Below, piece by piece: positions 1-8,702 of a stretch of 64,000 bases of DNA. A program made the position numbers and the translations under genes. Each line of letters opens with the position of its first letter. Positions within the stretch are counted from its first letter, which is position 1. Source of the stretch: Pararobbsia alpina_A (lineage in GTDB: Bacteria > Pseudomonadota > Gammaproteobacteria > Burkholderiales > Burkholderiaceae); assembly GCF_965118125.1 (NCBI RefSeq), contig NZ_OZ221287.1, forward strand, positions 1,736,001-1,800,000, written 5' to 3'. The notes beneath the pieces are model-generated. The model had not been told where the DNA came from and did no database searches. It worked only from the letters and a program-made list of their open reading frames with translations.

Positions 1-3000
1 GCGCGAACGGCGTGTCGGACACGCACATTGTCGGCAGCACAGGTAGCAGTGTGAACGTCGGTGGGGCCTCATCGATCGCAGTAGGAGGCGATTTGACGGC
101 TGTCGGTGCGAGCATCCATCTCGTGGGTGGAGGCACCGTCGCTGCCGACGGCAATGTCTCGCTGCTTGCCGATACCTCGACGTCGACGGTGCACAGCACG
201 AGCTCGGGTGACGACAATCGTCGCAGCTATTCGGAGAACATTGACACGTCGGACGATGCGGTACGTGCCACGGCGCTGCGAAGCGGCCAAAGCCTGAACG
301 TTGTAGCAGGCAAGGACATCACCGTCACCGGGAGCACGCTCAATCTGACGCAAGGTAACGCGACGCTGGTGGCCGCAGGCAACGTGAACATCGTGGCTGC
401 AGACGAGACGCACGTGTCCGGCATCAGCGAGCAGCACGAGCACAGTGGAGTGCTCAGTAGCTCAAACGCGACTCACCGCGTTGACCAAACGACGACCACC
501 ACGCGCAGCAGCACGATATCGGCGGACGGTGTGACGGTCGTGAGCGGCCGGGACATCGACGTCACAGGCAGCCATATCGTCGCGACAAACGACGTGGCGC
601 TCGGTGGCAAAGGGCATGTCAACGTCCTCGCCGCAACGGACATCTACCGGGATTCCGAACGTCACGACGTCAAGCATTCGGGCTTCTCCGGCACGGGAGG
701 ACTCGGGATCACCTACGGCTCGACCGAGCAGAAGAATCAATACAGCGTGAACTCGGCCACGCAGAGCGCATCGCGTAGCGCCATCGGCAGCGTACAAGGC
801 GATGTGTCGATCGCCGCAGATCAGGACGTTCATATCGGTGGCAGTGACATCGTTGCCGGCCGCGACCTTGAGCTAGTCGGTCAGAACCTCGACCTCCATC
901 CGGGAAGCGATGCAACACAGGCGAGCATGAGACACCGAACGAGCCAGTTCGGTGTGACGCTTGCACTCGGCGGCGTTGCAGGCAGCGCAGCGTCAACGGT
1001 TGTCCAACGTGTTCAAAGGGCAGACGAGCCGAAGGACTCCCGCCTTGTAGCGCTCGAGTCTGTGCAGGCCGGCTTGGGCGTGTACGGTGCAGAGCAAGCG
1101 GTCGAACGCTATGTGGCGAATCGCGCAGCGCCTGGCGATCAGCCGCTTGTCAGCGTAACCGCAAGCGTTGGAGGGGGCTCCAGCCACAGTGAAGCGCAAA
1201 GTCGTTCGGTGGCTAGCAATGGCAGCACGCTGAACGCCGGCCATACGGTGACCTTGGTTGCGACGGGTAGCGGTGCGAACGACGCAAGCGGCTATGCGAT
1301 CGACGGCGATATCAATGCGATCGGCACGCAGATCGCCACCACAAACGTTGCGCTGAACGCAGCACGCGACATCAATCTGCACAGCGCGCGGGATGCAAGC
1401 CAGCAGACGAGCAACAACAGCAGTAGCAACGCGAGCATTGGCGTCGGGTTCGGACTCGGTGGCCAGCAAAATGGCTTCACGATCGAGCTCGCGGCGAGTG
1501 GCGGCAAGGGTAATGCGAACGGCAGCAGCTTAGTAAACCGCGGCACGACGGTGTCGGCGAGCGACAAGCTGATGATCACGAGCGGACGCGACACGAACAT
1601 CCGGGGAGCGGAAGCCTCGGGCAATACGCTTGATGTGAACGTCGGACGTGATCTGAGCATCGTGAGCTTGCAAGACACGAACACCTACAACAGCAAGCAA
1701 ACGAGTGCCGGCTTCCAGGCAAGCCTGTGCGTTCCACCGATTTGCGTCGGCACGACTGTGACCGGGTCGGCGAACGCGAGTCAGCAGTCCATCAAGCAAA
1801 GCTTTCGGTCGGTCAGCCAGCAGTCCGGGCTCTATGCAGGTGATGGCGGCTTCACCGTCAACGTCGGCAACCATACGCAGCTAGATGGCGGTGTGATCGC
1901 AAGCACCGCTGGCGCGGACGCGAACAGTCTGTCGACGCAGACCCTTGGCTACTCGAATCTGCAGAACAGCGCGGACTATTCGGGCTCGACGATCGGGTTC
2001 AGCGCGAGCGGAGCAGCGGGTGTGACGTCGTCCGATAGCGTGAGCTTTGCGTCGCCTGTGACGCAAGCTGGAAGCAGTGGTCCAGGTCCGACCCACTCGC
2101 AAGGGCTGGGGCCGAGCGGCTTCGGCGCGGCTGTCGTAAGTGATAGCACCTCGGGGACGACGCACGCAGCGATCAGCGCGGGAACGATCACCGTTCGCAG
2201 TGATGCGGTCCCCGGACAGGACAGCGTGGCGGGACTGAGCCGAGATACGTCGAACGCGAATGGGTCCGTGCAGAACACGTTCAATGCACAGGCCATCGAG
2301 AACGACATGGCGGTCCAGCAGCAAACGACGCAAGTCGGAATGCAGGTGGTGGGAGAGGTGGCGACCCATCTGGAGGACAAGGCGAACCGGGCAGCGCTTG
2401 CTGCAGCGGCTGCGTTGACCGATGCACAAGCGTCTGGTGATTCAGACGCGATGACTCAAGCCTGGGCAAGCGTCGACGCAGCGGAGCACGACGCTGACCT
2501 ATGGCGCAACGGTGGCGTCGGACGCATTGGATTGCACACGGTCGTGGCGGGTGTGGGAGCGGCGACAGGGGGAGGCAACGTCGTGGGTGCCTCAGGTGGC
2601 GCGTTCGTCGGCAGCATCGCGGGTAGTTATGTGGCCGACAAGCTCACAGACACGCCTGGCGGAACGCTCCTGTCGAATCTGGCCTCAGGTGCGACAGGAG
2701 CAGTTGGAGGCAGCGTATTGGGAGGGGCAGCGGGTGCTTTCGGAGGGGCGGGAGCGTCGCTAAGTGCTGATCTTTACAACCGGCAACTGCACCAGTCGGA
2801 GAAGGAGAAAATCAGGCAGCTCGCGCGGCAATACATTGACCAGCACGGCAGTTGGCTCTTGGTCAGTGATCCCGATCGTTTGGCTAACGTGATGTCGAAA
2901 ATGGCGCTCGCGCAAGTCGATTCGGGTTACATGGCCTACCTGGTGAAGAGCGATCCGTATGTGGTTGTGTTCGCACACAGCACGGGTCTTTGGGAGTTCA

Positions 3001-3731
3001 TGACGAGCCACACGCAAGGTGCAACGTTCTTCGACGGAACGGGCAATCACGCGTACTTCACGGCGACGCCCGCTGAGCGATCCGATTCTCAACTTTACCT
3101 GGCACCCGCTTCAACGTGGACCCCGGCCGACATCACCCAGTACGGGCGCGTGTTTGGTGCGCCGCCACCGATTGATCCAAGCGCGCTGGGTAAGACGCCT
3201 GCGGGAGCCGCACTAGCGAACGCGCAAATTAACGCCGGATATTCCTTTTACACAACTGTGTCCAACATTCTTGGCGCGGTGGGTGGAGAGCGAGGCGCGT
3301 TCGCACCTTCGTCTGCCAGATCAAGAAGCGCGCAGCCCGGCACTTCGACTGGGGGCAAAGATAAGGCGCAGCATCCTCATCCGGATTCGGTCGCCGCGAA
3401 GGAAAACAACTTTTACCGGGACGGAAGTAACTTGCCGGAATGGACCGCGGGCAAACCTCGTGACATGGCGATGAACGCGGCAGAACATTGGGCGAAGCAC
3501 GGGGCCGAATTCCCCGAGATCCGTTCGCTCAATGAATATGTGGTCGCCGCCTCCTCTTTTGCGAAGAATCCGCCATCGGGGACACTGACCTACAAGCGAA
3601 AGAACGGAGATACCGTGCTATATGATCCGAAGCAAAATACGTATCTGGTGCGCAGGGCGGATGGGCTGCCCAAAACGATGTTTCGACCGGTCGATGGTAT
3701 TGAATATTGGAATCAGACAAGGAGCAAATAG
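1..3731 (+). CDS. CdiA/filamentous hemagglutinin-family contact-dependent inhibition toxin, C-terminal part (5' truncated by window)
   Basis: The reading frame is open from the window edge, so the true start lies upstream; 1239 residues are visible. Most of it is Gly/Ser/Ala/Asn-rich beta-helical hemagglutinin repeat sequence (recurring 'GRDxxI', 'AGxxVTLVA' and 'SARDASQQTSNN' style units). Then come glycine-zipper segments and a DLYNRQLH motif at about 2768-2791, resembling the (E/Q)LYN junction that marks variable toxin ends in Burkholderia-type BcpA/CdiA proteins. The last roughly 105 residues (from about 3410) contain EHWAKHG, EFPE, GTLTYKRKNGD, YDPKQNTY and MFRPVDG motifs. These resemble small ribonuclease-type toxin tips of the Barnase/EndoU/ColicinE5-D/RelE-like class; that fold assignment is inference. 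By family knowledge the protein is secreted by a CdiB partner and delivers its tip into neighbouring cells. No cdiB follows downstream, so it should lie upstream. Confidence 0.9.
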   Translation, partial: ANGVSDTHIVGSTGSSVNVGGASSIAVGGDLTAVGASIHLVGGGTVAADGNVSLLADTSTSTVHSTSSGDDNRRSYSENIDTSDDAVRATALRSGQSLNVVAGKDITVTGSTLNLTQGNATLVAAGNVNIVAADETHVSGISEQHEHSGVLSSSNATHRVDQTTTTTRSSTISADGVTVVSGRDIDVTGSHIVATNDVALGGKGHVNVLAATDIYRDSERHDVKHSGFSGTGGLGITYGSTEQKNQYSVNSATQSASRSAIGSVQGDVSIAADQDVHIGGSDIVAGRDLELVGQNLDLHPGSDATQASMRHRTSQFGVTLALGGVAGSAASTVVQRVQRADEPKDSRLVALESVQAGLGVYGAEQAVERYVANRAAPGDQPLVSVTASVGGGSSHSEAQSRSVASNGSTLNAGHTVTLVATGSGANDASGYAIDGDINAIGTQIATTNVALNAARDINLHSARDASQQTSNNSSSNASIGVGFGLGGQQNGFTIELAASGGKGNANGSSLVNRGTTVSASDKLMITSGRDTNIRGAEASGNTLDVNVGRDLSIVSLQDTNTYNSKQTSAGFQASLCVPPICVGTTVTGSANASQQSIKQSFRSVSQQSGLYAGDGGFTVNVGNHTQLDGGVIASTAGADANSLSTQTLGYSNLQNSADYSGSTIGFSASGAAGVTSSDSVSFASPVTQAGSSGPGPTHSQGLGPSGFGAAVVSDSTSGTTHAAISAGTITVRSDAVPGQDSVAGLSRDTSNANGSVQNTFNAQAIENDMAVQQQTTQVGMQVVGEVATHLEDKANRAALAAAAALTDAQASGDSDAMTQAWASVDAAEHDADLWRNGGVGRIGLHTVVAGVGAATGGGNVVGASGGAFVGSIAGSYVADKLTDTPGGTLLSNLASGATGAVGGSVLGGAAGAFGGAGASLSADLYNRQLHQSEKEKIRQLARQYIDQHGSWLLVSDPDRLANVMSKMALAQVDSGYMAYLVKSDPYVVVFAHSTGLWEFMTSHTQGATFFDGTGNHAYFTATPAERSDSQLYLAPASTWTPADITQYGRVFGAPPPIDPSALGKTPAGAALANAQINAGYSFYTTVSNILGAVGGERGAFAPSSARSRSAQPGTSTGGKDKAQHPHPDSVAAKENNFYRDGSNLPEWTAGKPRDMAMNAAEHWAKHGAEFPEIRSLNEYVVAASSFAKNPPSGTLTYKRKNGDTVLYDPKQNTYLVRRADGLPKTMFRPVDGIEYWNQTRSK

Positions 3732-3734
3732 AAC

Positions 3735-3986
3735 ATGGATCGGTATGCGTGCCCTTGTTGTGCTTATCTTACTTTCGCATCAATACCTGACGGATCGTTT
3801 GAGATGTGTCCGGTGTGCTGGTGGGAGGACGATCCAGTTCAGTTGGATGATCCAGACTACGAAGGCGGAGCGAATCGAGTTTCTCTGAATCAGGCTCGAC
3901 GTAATTTTAAAAAATGGGGGGCCATTGAAGAGCGTTTCCGCGATAAGACGCGGCTACCCGAGCCTGATGAAATGCCCGCCAAATGA
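3735..3986 (+). CDS. CPCC-family cysteine-rich small protein, candidate immunity or accessory protein
   Basis: An 83-residue protein that begins 3 nt after the toxin stop, so it is almost certainly co-transcribed with the cdiA-type gene. The N-terminus carries CPCC (residues 6-9) and a second pair in MCPVCWWEDD (Cys25, Cys28), the signature of the Cys-rich CPCC family (PF14206 type), likely a small zinc ribbon; a conserved Trp-Glu-Asp stretch follows. Members are common next to polymorphic toxins, and the position directly after the toxin tip fits an immunity protein. However, the family also occurs without toxins and its biochemical role is not known. Base composition drops relative to the flanking housekeeping genes, as expected for a horizontally shuffled toxin/immunity cassette. 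Confidence 0.75.
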   Translation: MDRYACPCCAYLTFASIPDGSFEMCPVCWWEDDPVQLDDPDYEGGANRVSLNQARRNFKKWGAIEERFRDKTRLPEPDEMPAK

Positions 3987-4084
3987 AGTGCGACGTGCTG
4001 TGATTTGGCGTCATTTCTTGCGGTGGTGAATAATAAGTTTATGCGAAACCGCTGATAAACGAAAATAAATGGATATGCGTCATC

Positions 4085-4552
4085 ATGCAACAAAAATGCG
4101 ATATTTATCTATGTGAGTCTACCGCCAGTGATCGTCTCAAGTTCGTCTCTCTATTTGATGGTCAATTTCAGTATCGCAGTGATGTTGTGTATGTGGGTTA
4201 TTTGGGAGTTCAAATCGACAGGGTAAAGCTCGTCGCGGTTGTGGCTGATCTTAGAAGGCACGGTATTTTGGGTTTTAGTGTGCCGATTAAATATCGAGAC
4301 GACAAGCCGCTGTCGATGGACGCGGTATGGCATAAGGTTGAGGGGTACGCAAAATCTATTGGAGCTATCGCAGTAGGATCCCAGGTATCAAGTTCGCATG
4401 CTCCGCCTGTTTATTGGGGGTTCCAGCTTGTCTATGACGACGAATACGAAGAACAAGCTGGCGGTGTTGTAATGGTGGACCGGCTTGATGGCCACATATG
4501 GAGCGGGTCGGAGTACGAAGAATATATGTATGACTTCAATAATATTTTTTAA
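4085..4552 (+). CDS. Hypothetical 155-residue protein, candidate CDI immunity protein
   Basis: I do not recognise the family. The protein is soluble, with no signal peptide or membrane segment. It is rich in aromatic and acidic residues and ends in a very acidic stretch (EYEEYMYDFNN). That acidic, non-secreted profile, the short length, and a base composition visibly poorer in GC than almost everything else in the window are typical of immunity proteins downstream of CDI toxins. It lies about 100 nt after the CPCC gene with no obvious Shine-Dalgarno before the ATG. It could be the cognate immunity protein, or an orphan immunity gene left from an earlier toxin tip. Only the ORF and its context support it. 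Confidence 0.6.
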   Translation: MQQKCDIYLCESTASDRLKFVSLFDGQFQYRSDVVYVGYLGVQIDRVKLVAVVADLRRHGILGFSVPIKYRDDKPLSMDAVWHKVEGYAKSIGAIAVGSQVSSSHAPPVYWGFQLVYDDEYEEQAGGVVMVDRLDGHIWSGSEYEEYMYDFNNIF

Positions 4553-4777
4553 GTGATGCATGGGTGAAAGCCGATGCATCGCTCGATACTCGCACACGAC
4601 GCTGCACGAATAGATGCTGCGCGCAAGCTCTCGGTAGGCTCGCTAGTTGTCAGATAGAGCCTCGACCGCTACGGGTCATTTCCGATTCGTTACGGTGACA
4701 CGTGGGTACAACCATAGCCGTGACACTGCGATGCCAAGATTCGAATCTTGGCCACACTGAACCGCAGAATACGAATC
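4553..4777. promoter_or_regulatory. Intergenic region with a perfect 20-bp palindrome upstream of the MazE-like gene
   Basis: The stretch has no gene that I can support. At 4733-4752 there is a perfect palindrome, half-site GCCAAGATTC followed by GAATCTTGGC, ending 25 nt before the ATG of the MazE-like antitoxin. Antitoxins of the AbrB/MazE fold bind palindromes in their own promoters, so this is a plausible autoregulatory operator; the link is inference. The core TTCGAA superficially resembles a tRNA T-loop, but no tRNA cloverleaf can be built around it. Confidence 0.5.
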
Positions 4778-5023
4778 ATGGAATTGACGATTGAGAAATG
4801 GGGGCGTTCCGCGATCCTGCGCCTCTCTGATGTGATGCTTGCCGGGCTTAATGTTGAGCCTGGAGATACGCTCGTTGGCGACCTTGAGCGGGGTCGTTTG
4901 ACGCTCAGACGCGGTCGACCCCAGTACACGCTGGAATCATTGGTCTCGCTCTGCGACGCGCACGCACCCCTTTCGGACTTCGATCGCGAATGGGAATCCA
5001 TGAAGCCCGTCGGGCGCGAATAG
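4778..5023 (+). CDS. MazE/AbrB-type antitoxin, apparently orphan
   Basis: An 81-residue protein beginning MELTIEKWGRSAILRLS, the SpoVT-AbrB (MazE/ChpS) DNA-binding fold: a beta strand with the KWGxSxxxRL signature, then 'LNVEPGDTLVGDLERGRLTL'. The C-terminal part (RPQYTLESLV, then DFDREWESMKPVGRE) matches the toxin-binding tail of ChpS/MazE antitoxins. I chose the ATG at 4778 over an in-frame TTG at 4748 because family members start at this MEL motif and the longer version would run through the upstream palindrome. A mazF/chpB toxin would normally follow immediately, often overlapping. The next 100 nt hold no toxin reading frame, and the following gene is on the other strand, so the toxin has been lost or lies elsewhere. 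Confidence 0.8.
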   Translation: MELTIEKWGRSAILRLSDVMLAGLNVEPGDTLVGDLERGRLTLRRGRPQYTLESLVSLCDAHAPLSDFDREWESMKPVGRE

Positions 5024-5123
5024 GGGGCAGCGCATCCGTCGGCATGGTCGAGAATGCACTGCGCCGGTCTCAAACAATATTCGGCTCAGCCACGGAACAA
5101 GTTCGACGCGCGCGTCGACGCAC

Positions 5124-6665
5124 CTATTCCGCGCTATTACTTAACTCCGCTTCCAGCCCCTCAAGTTTCTGCTCGCGTTCTGCCGACAGCTTGCCTACCG
5201 GCGGGCCGGCGAAGCGCTTGCGTACGCCGAGTCCGTACCAGCACAGCAACAACACCGCGATGAGCGCGACGATCACGTAGATGACTTTCTCGTTAGGCGG
5301 CTGAATGCCAACGTAGGCCAGAATCAATGCGCCTAGAACAGCGGCGATTGCGAAGGGCTTTGACCACATGCCAAGCTGGAACGGGCCTTTTTCGGTCCAC
5401 GTTTTTCCTTCCGCAAAAATTCCGGCAGCTGTCGGCATCGCATACGAAATAAACAGGAATACCGCGCTCCCCGCGCTCAACACCGAGAACGCATCGCCAT
5501 ACAGCGTGACTACGATGGCGAGGATCGCCGATACCCAAATCGCAGTGCCCGGCGTGCGATGCGACGCGTTGATCTTGCGTAATTGCTTCGAGAACGGCAG
5601 TCCGCCATCGCGCGCAAAGGCAAACATCATGCGCGACGTCGACGTCACCGCGGCAAGCCCGCAGACGTAGTTGATAAAGAACATCAGCAGCTCGATTGTG
5701 ATGCGAAACGGTGCGGGGATCGGCGCGAGGATCGCCTCAAAGAAACCCGTGCCTTGCTTCACCGCAGCGCCAATGTCCGGCATGACCAACACGAATGCGC
5801 AGACCATGACGTAGCCGAACAACGTCGACCACAGCACTGAACTCACAATGCCGCGCGGCACATTACGCGCCGCCTGATGGGTTTCTTCGGACGTGTGTGC
5901 CGAAGCGTCGAAGCCGGTGATCGTATAGGCGATCAACAGCAGGCCTGACAAGAACGCAAGACTCGTCGATTGCGTCGGCCACGAACTGCCATCGGTACCC
6001 GTGAAATTCGTGAAGGTCGTCAGCCGCGAGAAATCGACCTTGACCGGCGAGAACGCGATAAGCGATACCACCAGCAACACGGTCACGATAAAGATCAGAT
6101 ACCCCGACAGATCCGTAATCTTGCTTGTGATGCGAATGCCGCGGTGATTCAGAAACGCCTGCGAGCACGTGATGATCGTCAGGAAGATCGTCTGATCCCA
6201 CCAGCCCAGCGAGTCCGGTTTGACGCCGAACATCGGCGCAATCAAGGTGCGGAAAAACGGATCCCACGTGCCAAAGTTGATCGCAGCAACGACGAACACA
6301 AGGCCGAGCAGATTGATCCACGCGGTCAACCATCCCCACGTCTTGCCGCCCAGAATCGAACTCCAGTGATAGAGGCCGCCAGCGGTCGGATACGACGACG
6401 CGATCTGCGCCATCGCGCACGCCACAATCAAGGCAAACAGCGAACCGAGCGGCCAACCCAGACCAATCGACGCGCCGCCTGCCGCACCCAGGCCGAGCTG
6501 AAACGAGGTAATGCCGCCAGACAAAATGCAGATCAACGAAAACGACACTGCGAAATTCGAGAACGCGCCCATGCGTCTCGAAAGCTCCTGCGCATAGCCC
6601 ATCTTGTGAAGCAGCGAAACGTCGTTATCCGCTTCGGGAGGAGGTGCTGCCGTATTGATGTCCAT
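5124..6665 (-). CDS. APC-superfamily amino-acid permease
   Basis: A 513-residue inner-membrane transporter. About 12 hydrophobic segments are visible, starting with NFAVSFSLICILSGGITSF after a short polar N-terminus (LHKMGYAQELSRRMGAFSNFA), which is typical of the amino acid/choline transporter (ACT) branch of the APC superfamily (GABA/choline/ethanolamine-type permeases). The conserved GFDASAHTSEET motif in the middle is the family's TM6-loop signature. The C-terminus is a short charged tail. It is 55 nt downstream of the SDR gene on the same strand, so the two are probably co-transcribed. A divergent EutR-like AraC regulator suggests uptake and oxidation of one amine or alcohol substrate, which I cannot name. 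Confidence 0.9.
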   Translation of the reverse strand: MDINTAAPPPEADNDVSLLHKMGYAQELSRRMGAFSNFAVSFSLICILSGGITSFQLGLGAAGGASIGLGWPLGSLFALIVACAMAQIASSYPTAGGLYHWSSILGGKTWGWLTAWINLLGLVFVVAAINFGTWDPFFRTLIAPMFGVKPDSLGWWDQTIFLTIITCSQAFLNHRGIRITSKITDLSGYLIFIVTVLLVVSLIAFSPVKVDFSRLTTFTNFTGTDGSSWPTQSTSLAFLSGLLLIAYTITGFDASAHTSEETHQAARNVPRGIVSSVLWSTLFGYVMVCAFVLVMPDIGAAVKQGTGFFEAILAPIPAPFRITIELLMFFINYVCGLAAVTSTSRMMFAFARDGGLPFSKQLRKINASHRTPGTAIWVSAILAIVVTLYGDAFSVLSAGSAVFLFISYAMPTAAGIFAEGKTWTEKGPFQLGMWSKPFAIAAVLGALILAYVGIQPPNEKVIYVIVALIAVLLLCWYGLGVRKRFAGPPVGKLSAEREQKLEGLEAELSNSAE

Positions 6666-6720
6666 ATCGATCGGTCCTCAGGCTGTCGCAACCATGGATG
6701 GAAAGAGCAGGGGAAAGAAA

Positions 6721-7506
6721 TCAGGCCGCCGTGAAGCAGTTGTCGACGAACAGGTGCGCGCCATTGACGAAGCTCGCGTCGTCGCTTGCCAAAAACAGCG
6801 CGGCACGGGCCACTTCCTCGGGCGTGCACAAGCGTCCTTGCTGAACAGCGAGTGCGGCTTCGCTTGCATCGAAGCCGTATTGCGCGAGCGCGGCGATTTC
6901 GCGTTGACCGTGAGGCGTGTTGATAAAGCCAGGGCATACGGCATTGCATCGAATGCCCTGCTGCCGGTATTCGACTGCAATCGCGCGCGCGAACATGGCG
7001 CAAGCGCCTTTGGTCGTGCAGTAAAGGACCTCGAGCGGGGTGGCTGCGGTCGATGAAATCGATGCCGTGCAGACGATCGATCCGCCTCCGCCCTTGAGCA
7101 TGTGCGGCAGCACCGCACGCGTCATCGTGAACATGCTCTTGACGTTGACGTCCATGAGCCACTGATAGTCGTCATCCGTCGTATCGAGAAACGGTTTGAC
7201 GATGATGCTGCCCGCATGATTGAACAGCACATGGATCGTGCCGAATCGCTTCACGATCTCGCTGACCGCAGCTTCGACCGCATCGGTCTTTGCGACATCT
7301 GCCTTGAAGAACTCTGCGACGCCGCCGTGCGATCGGATCTCTTCGACGACGTGTTGACCGGCCGTCTCGTTGATATCGACGACAGCGACCTGCGCACCAT
7401 GCTCGGCAAACAATAGCGATGCCGCGCCGCCGCATCCGGTCGCACCACCCGACACGATGGCCACTTTGCCCGCGAGCTTGCCCGCTCCAAAATCCGACTT
7501 GCCCAT
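6721..7506 (-). CDS. Short-chain dehydrogenase/reductase (SDR) family oxidoreductase
   Basis: A 261-residue classical SDR with a Rossmann fold. The cofactor loop GGATGCG is at residues 20-26, the acidic residue after beta-2 (VVDIN) points to NAD(H) preference, NHAG (96-99) stands in the place of the usual NNAG, and the catalytic YxxxK is Y162-C-T-T-K166. The C-terminal 'SFVNGAHLFVDNCFTA' fits the family end motif (vnG...vDGG). It heads a likely two-gene operon with the downstream APC permease and is divergent from the AraC gene. A GAGGGA ribosome-binding site precedes the ATG. The substrate is unknown; annotation as a generic alcohol/sugar dehydrogenase is all the sequence supports. Confidence 0.92.
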   Translation of the reverse strand: MGKSDFGAGKLAGKVAIVSGGATGCGGAASLLFAEHGAQVAVVDINETAGQHVVEEIRSHGGVAEFFKADVAKTDAVEAAVSEIVKRFGTIHVLFNHAGSIIVKPFLDTTDDDYQWLMDVNVKSMFTMTRAVLPHMLKGGGGSIVCTASISSTAATPLEVLYCTTKGACAMFARAIAVEYRQQGIRCNAVCPGFINTPHGQREIAALAQYGFDASEAALAVQQGRLCTPEEVARAALFLASDDASFVNGAHLFVDNCFTAA

Positions 7507-7548
7507 TCGATTCCCTCGCCGTTTTTATACTTTCGTTACGCTAGGCGC

Positions 7549-7572
7549 ATGGGATTTTGCGCACTATCCCAT
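7549..7572. promoter_or_regulatory. Inverted repeat in the SDR/AraC divergent promoter region, operator candidate
   Basis: ATGGGAT (7549-7555) and ATCCCAT (7566-7572) form a perfect 7-bp inverted repeat with a 10-bp spacer, so half-sites lie on one face of the helix. It sits in the only intergenic space between the divergent SDR-permease operon and the araC-type gene. AraC proteins more often bind direct repeats, so the regulator that uses it is uncertain. A GTTTAC hexamer at 7624-7629 in the same space fits GTWWAC, a possible target of the methyltransferase at 45345-46211. Confidence 0.4.
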
Positions 7573-7663
7573 TTTGGCAATCGCACGCTCGGGGTTTTCG
7601 GGGCTTTGCGAGGATTTTTGGTCGTTTACACTTTCTTTGCGTTCCGCCTGCCCAGGAGGACTT

Positions 7664-8653
7664 ATGTTCGTCGACTTGACGGGCCGCGCTGGCGTCGATA
7701 TCCGCTGCTGCCGCAGCATCGACGAGCAGGCGGCTCTGCTCGAAAGCTGGAATCAGACGTACTGCCAGATCTCGCGAGGCGCCTTTGACGGGTCGGTCAG
7801 TTCGATTCGCGCAGGTGCGCTGCTGGTGCTCGTCGAGCGGATGAACCGGTCGGTGTTCCAGCGCGGCTGTGTTGACCCACGCCGTTTTGCGATTGGTATC
7901 CCATTCCAGCTCGAAGGCCATTCACTGCTGTGCGGGCAGTCGAGTCACCGCGACGGGCTGCATCTGTTTTCGGGCGCGGACGGATTCGAGTTTCTCTCGC
8001 CCGACAAGCATGTCGTGGTCAATCTCGAGATCACGGTCGATGAGCTTGCGGATCCGACGCTGCGCGCGGCCATGGAGCACGTGCGCGAGAGCCTGGGCCC
8101 ACGGCCCGGCGTGATCGAAGCTGACCGGACACGCCTGCATGCGTTCCGCACGACGCTTGCGTGGCTGCTTGATGCTGTGCTGGTTTCGCCGGCGATTCTG
8201 GCCGATCCCCGAACACGCGCGAGCTTTGAGCAATCTGTCGTGCTCGGCCTCGCAGACCTCGTCGACCATATCGCGCCGCAAGCCGAGTCAGGCTTGCTGA
8301 CCGCGATGCCGCGCAACTGGAAGCTCATCGGTGCTGCACGCGAGCTCATCGAAGCCTCGCCTGACTGCCCGTTGTCGGTTGCTGAACTCTGCGCCCGGCT
8401 CGGCGTGAGCCGGCGCACGATTCAGTATGCGTTCGAAGATGTGATGGGCATGAATCCGGCCTCGTACCTGCGGACCATCCGCCTCGATCATGTGCGCAAG
8501 GAGCTGCGCGTTGCAGATTCGGTCACGGATGCTGCGACGCGCTGGGGCTTCTGGCACTTCGGCCATTTTTCGAACGACTATCGCGAGCAATTCGGCGAAC
8601 TGCCGTCCGAGACGTTGCGGCGATTCAGGGGAAGTGTGGCACACACGTCGTGA
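7664..8653 (+). CDS. AraC-family transcriptional regulator, EutR-like
   Basis: A 329-residue regulator. The ATG at 7664 follows a perfect AGGAGGA ribosome-binding site (7654-7660); a longer in-frame ORF to 7370 overlaps the divergent SDR gene and is rejected. The N-terminal roughly 200 residues include 'SWNQTYCQISRGAFDGSV', the sensor-domain pattern of EutR/ethanolamine-operon-type regulators. The C-terminal 100 residues carry two helix-turn-helix motifs: LSVAELCARLGVSRRTIQYAFEDVMGMNP and a second one around DAATRWGFWHFGHFSNDYREQFGELPS. It probably controls the divergent SDR-permease operon. Effector unknown. Confidence 0.88.
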   Translation: MFVDLTGRAGVDIRCCRSIDEQAALLESWNQTYCQISRGAFDGSVSSIRAGALLVLVERMNRSVFQRGCVDPRRFAIGIPFQLEGHSLLCGQSSHRDGLHLFSGADGFEFLSPDKHVVVNLEITVDELADPTLRAAMEHVRESLGPRPGVIEADRTRLHAFRTTLAWLLDAVLVSPAILADPRTRASFEQSVVLGLADLVDHIAPQAESGLLTAMPRNWKLIGAARELIEASPDCPLSVAELCARLGVSRRTIQYAFEDVMGMNPASYLRTIRLDHVRKELRVADSVTDAATRWGFWHFGHFSNDYREQFGELPSETLRRFRGSVAHTS

Positions 8654-8702
8654 AGCGATGCTACGGTTCGGTGATTGCGTGGGCGGTTAAAGGATACTTC
8701 TG

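Noticed and set aside
4733..4760. tRNA gene or tRNA-derived attachment site suggested by the TTCGAA core and a following GCC-CA
   Set aside because: No acceptor, D or anticodon arms can be drawn upstream; the element is a plain perfect palindrome.
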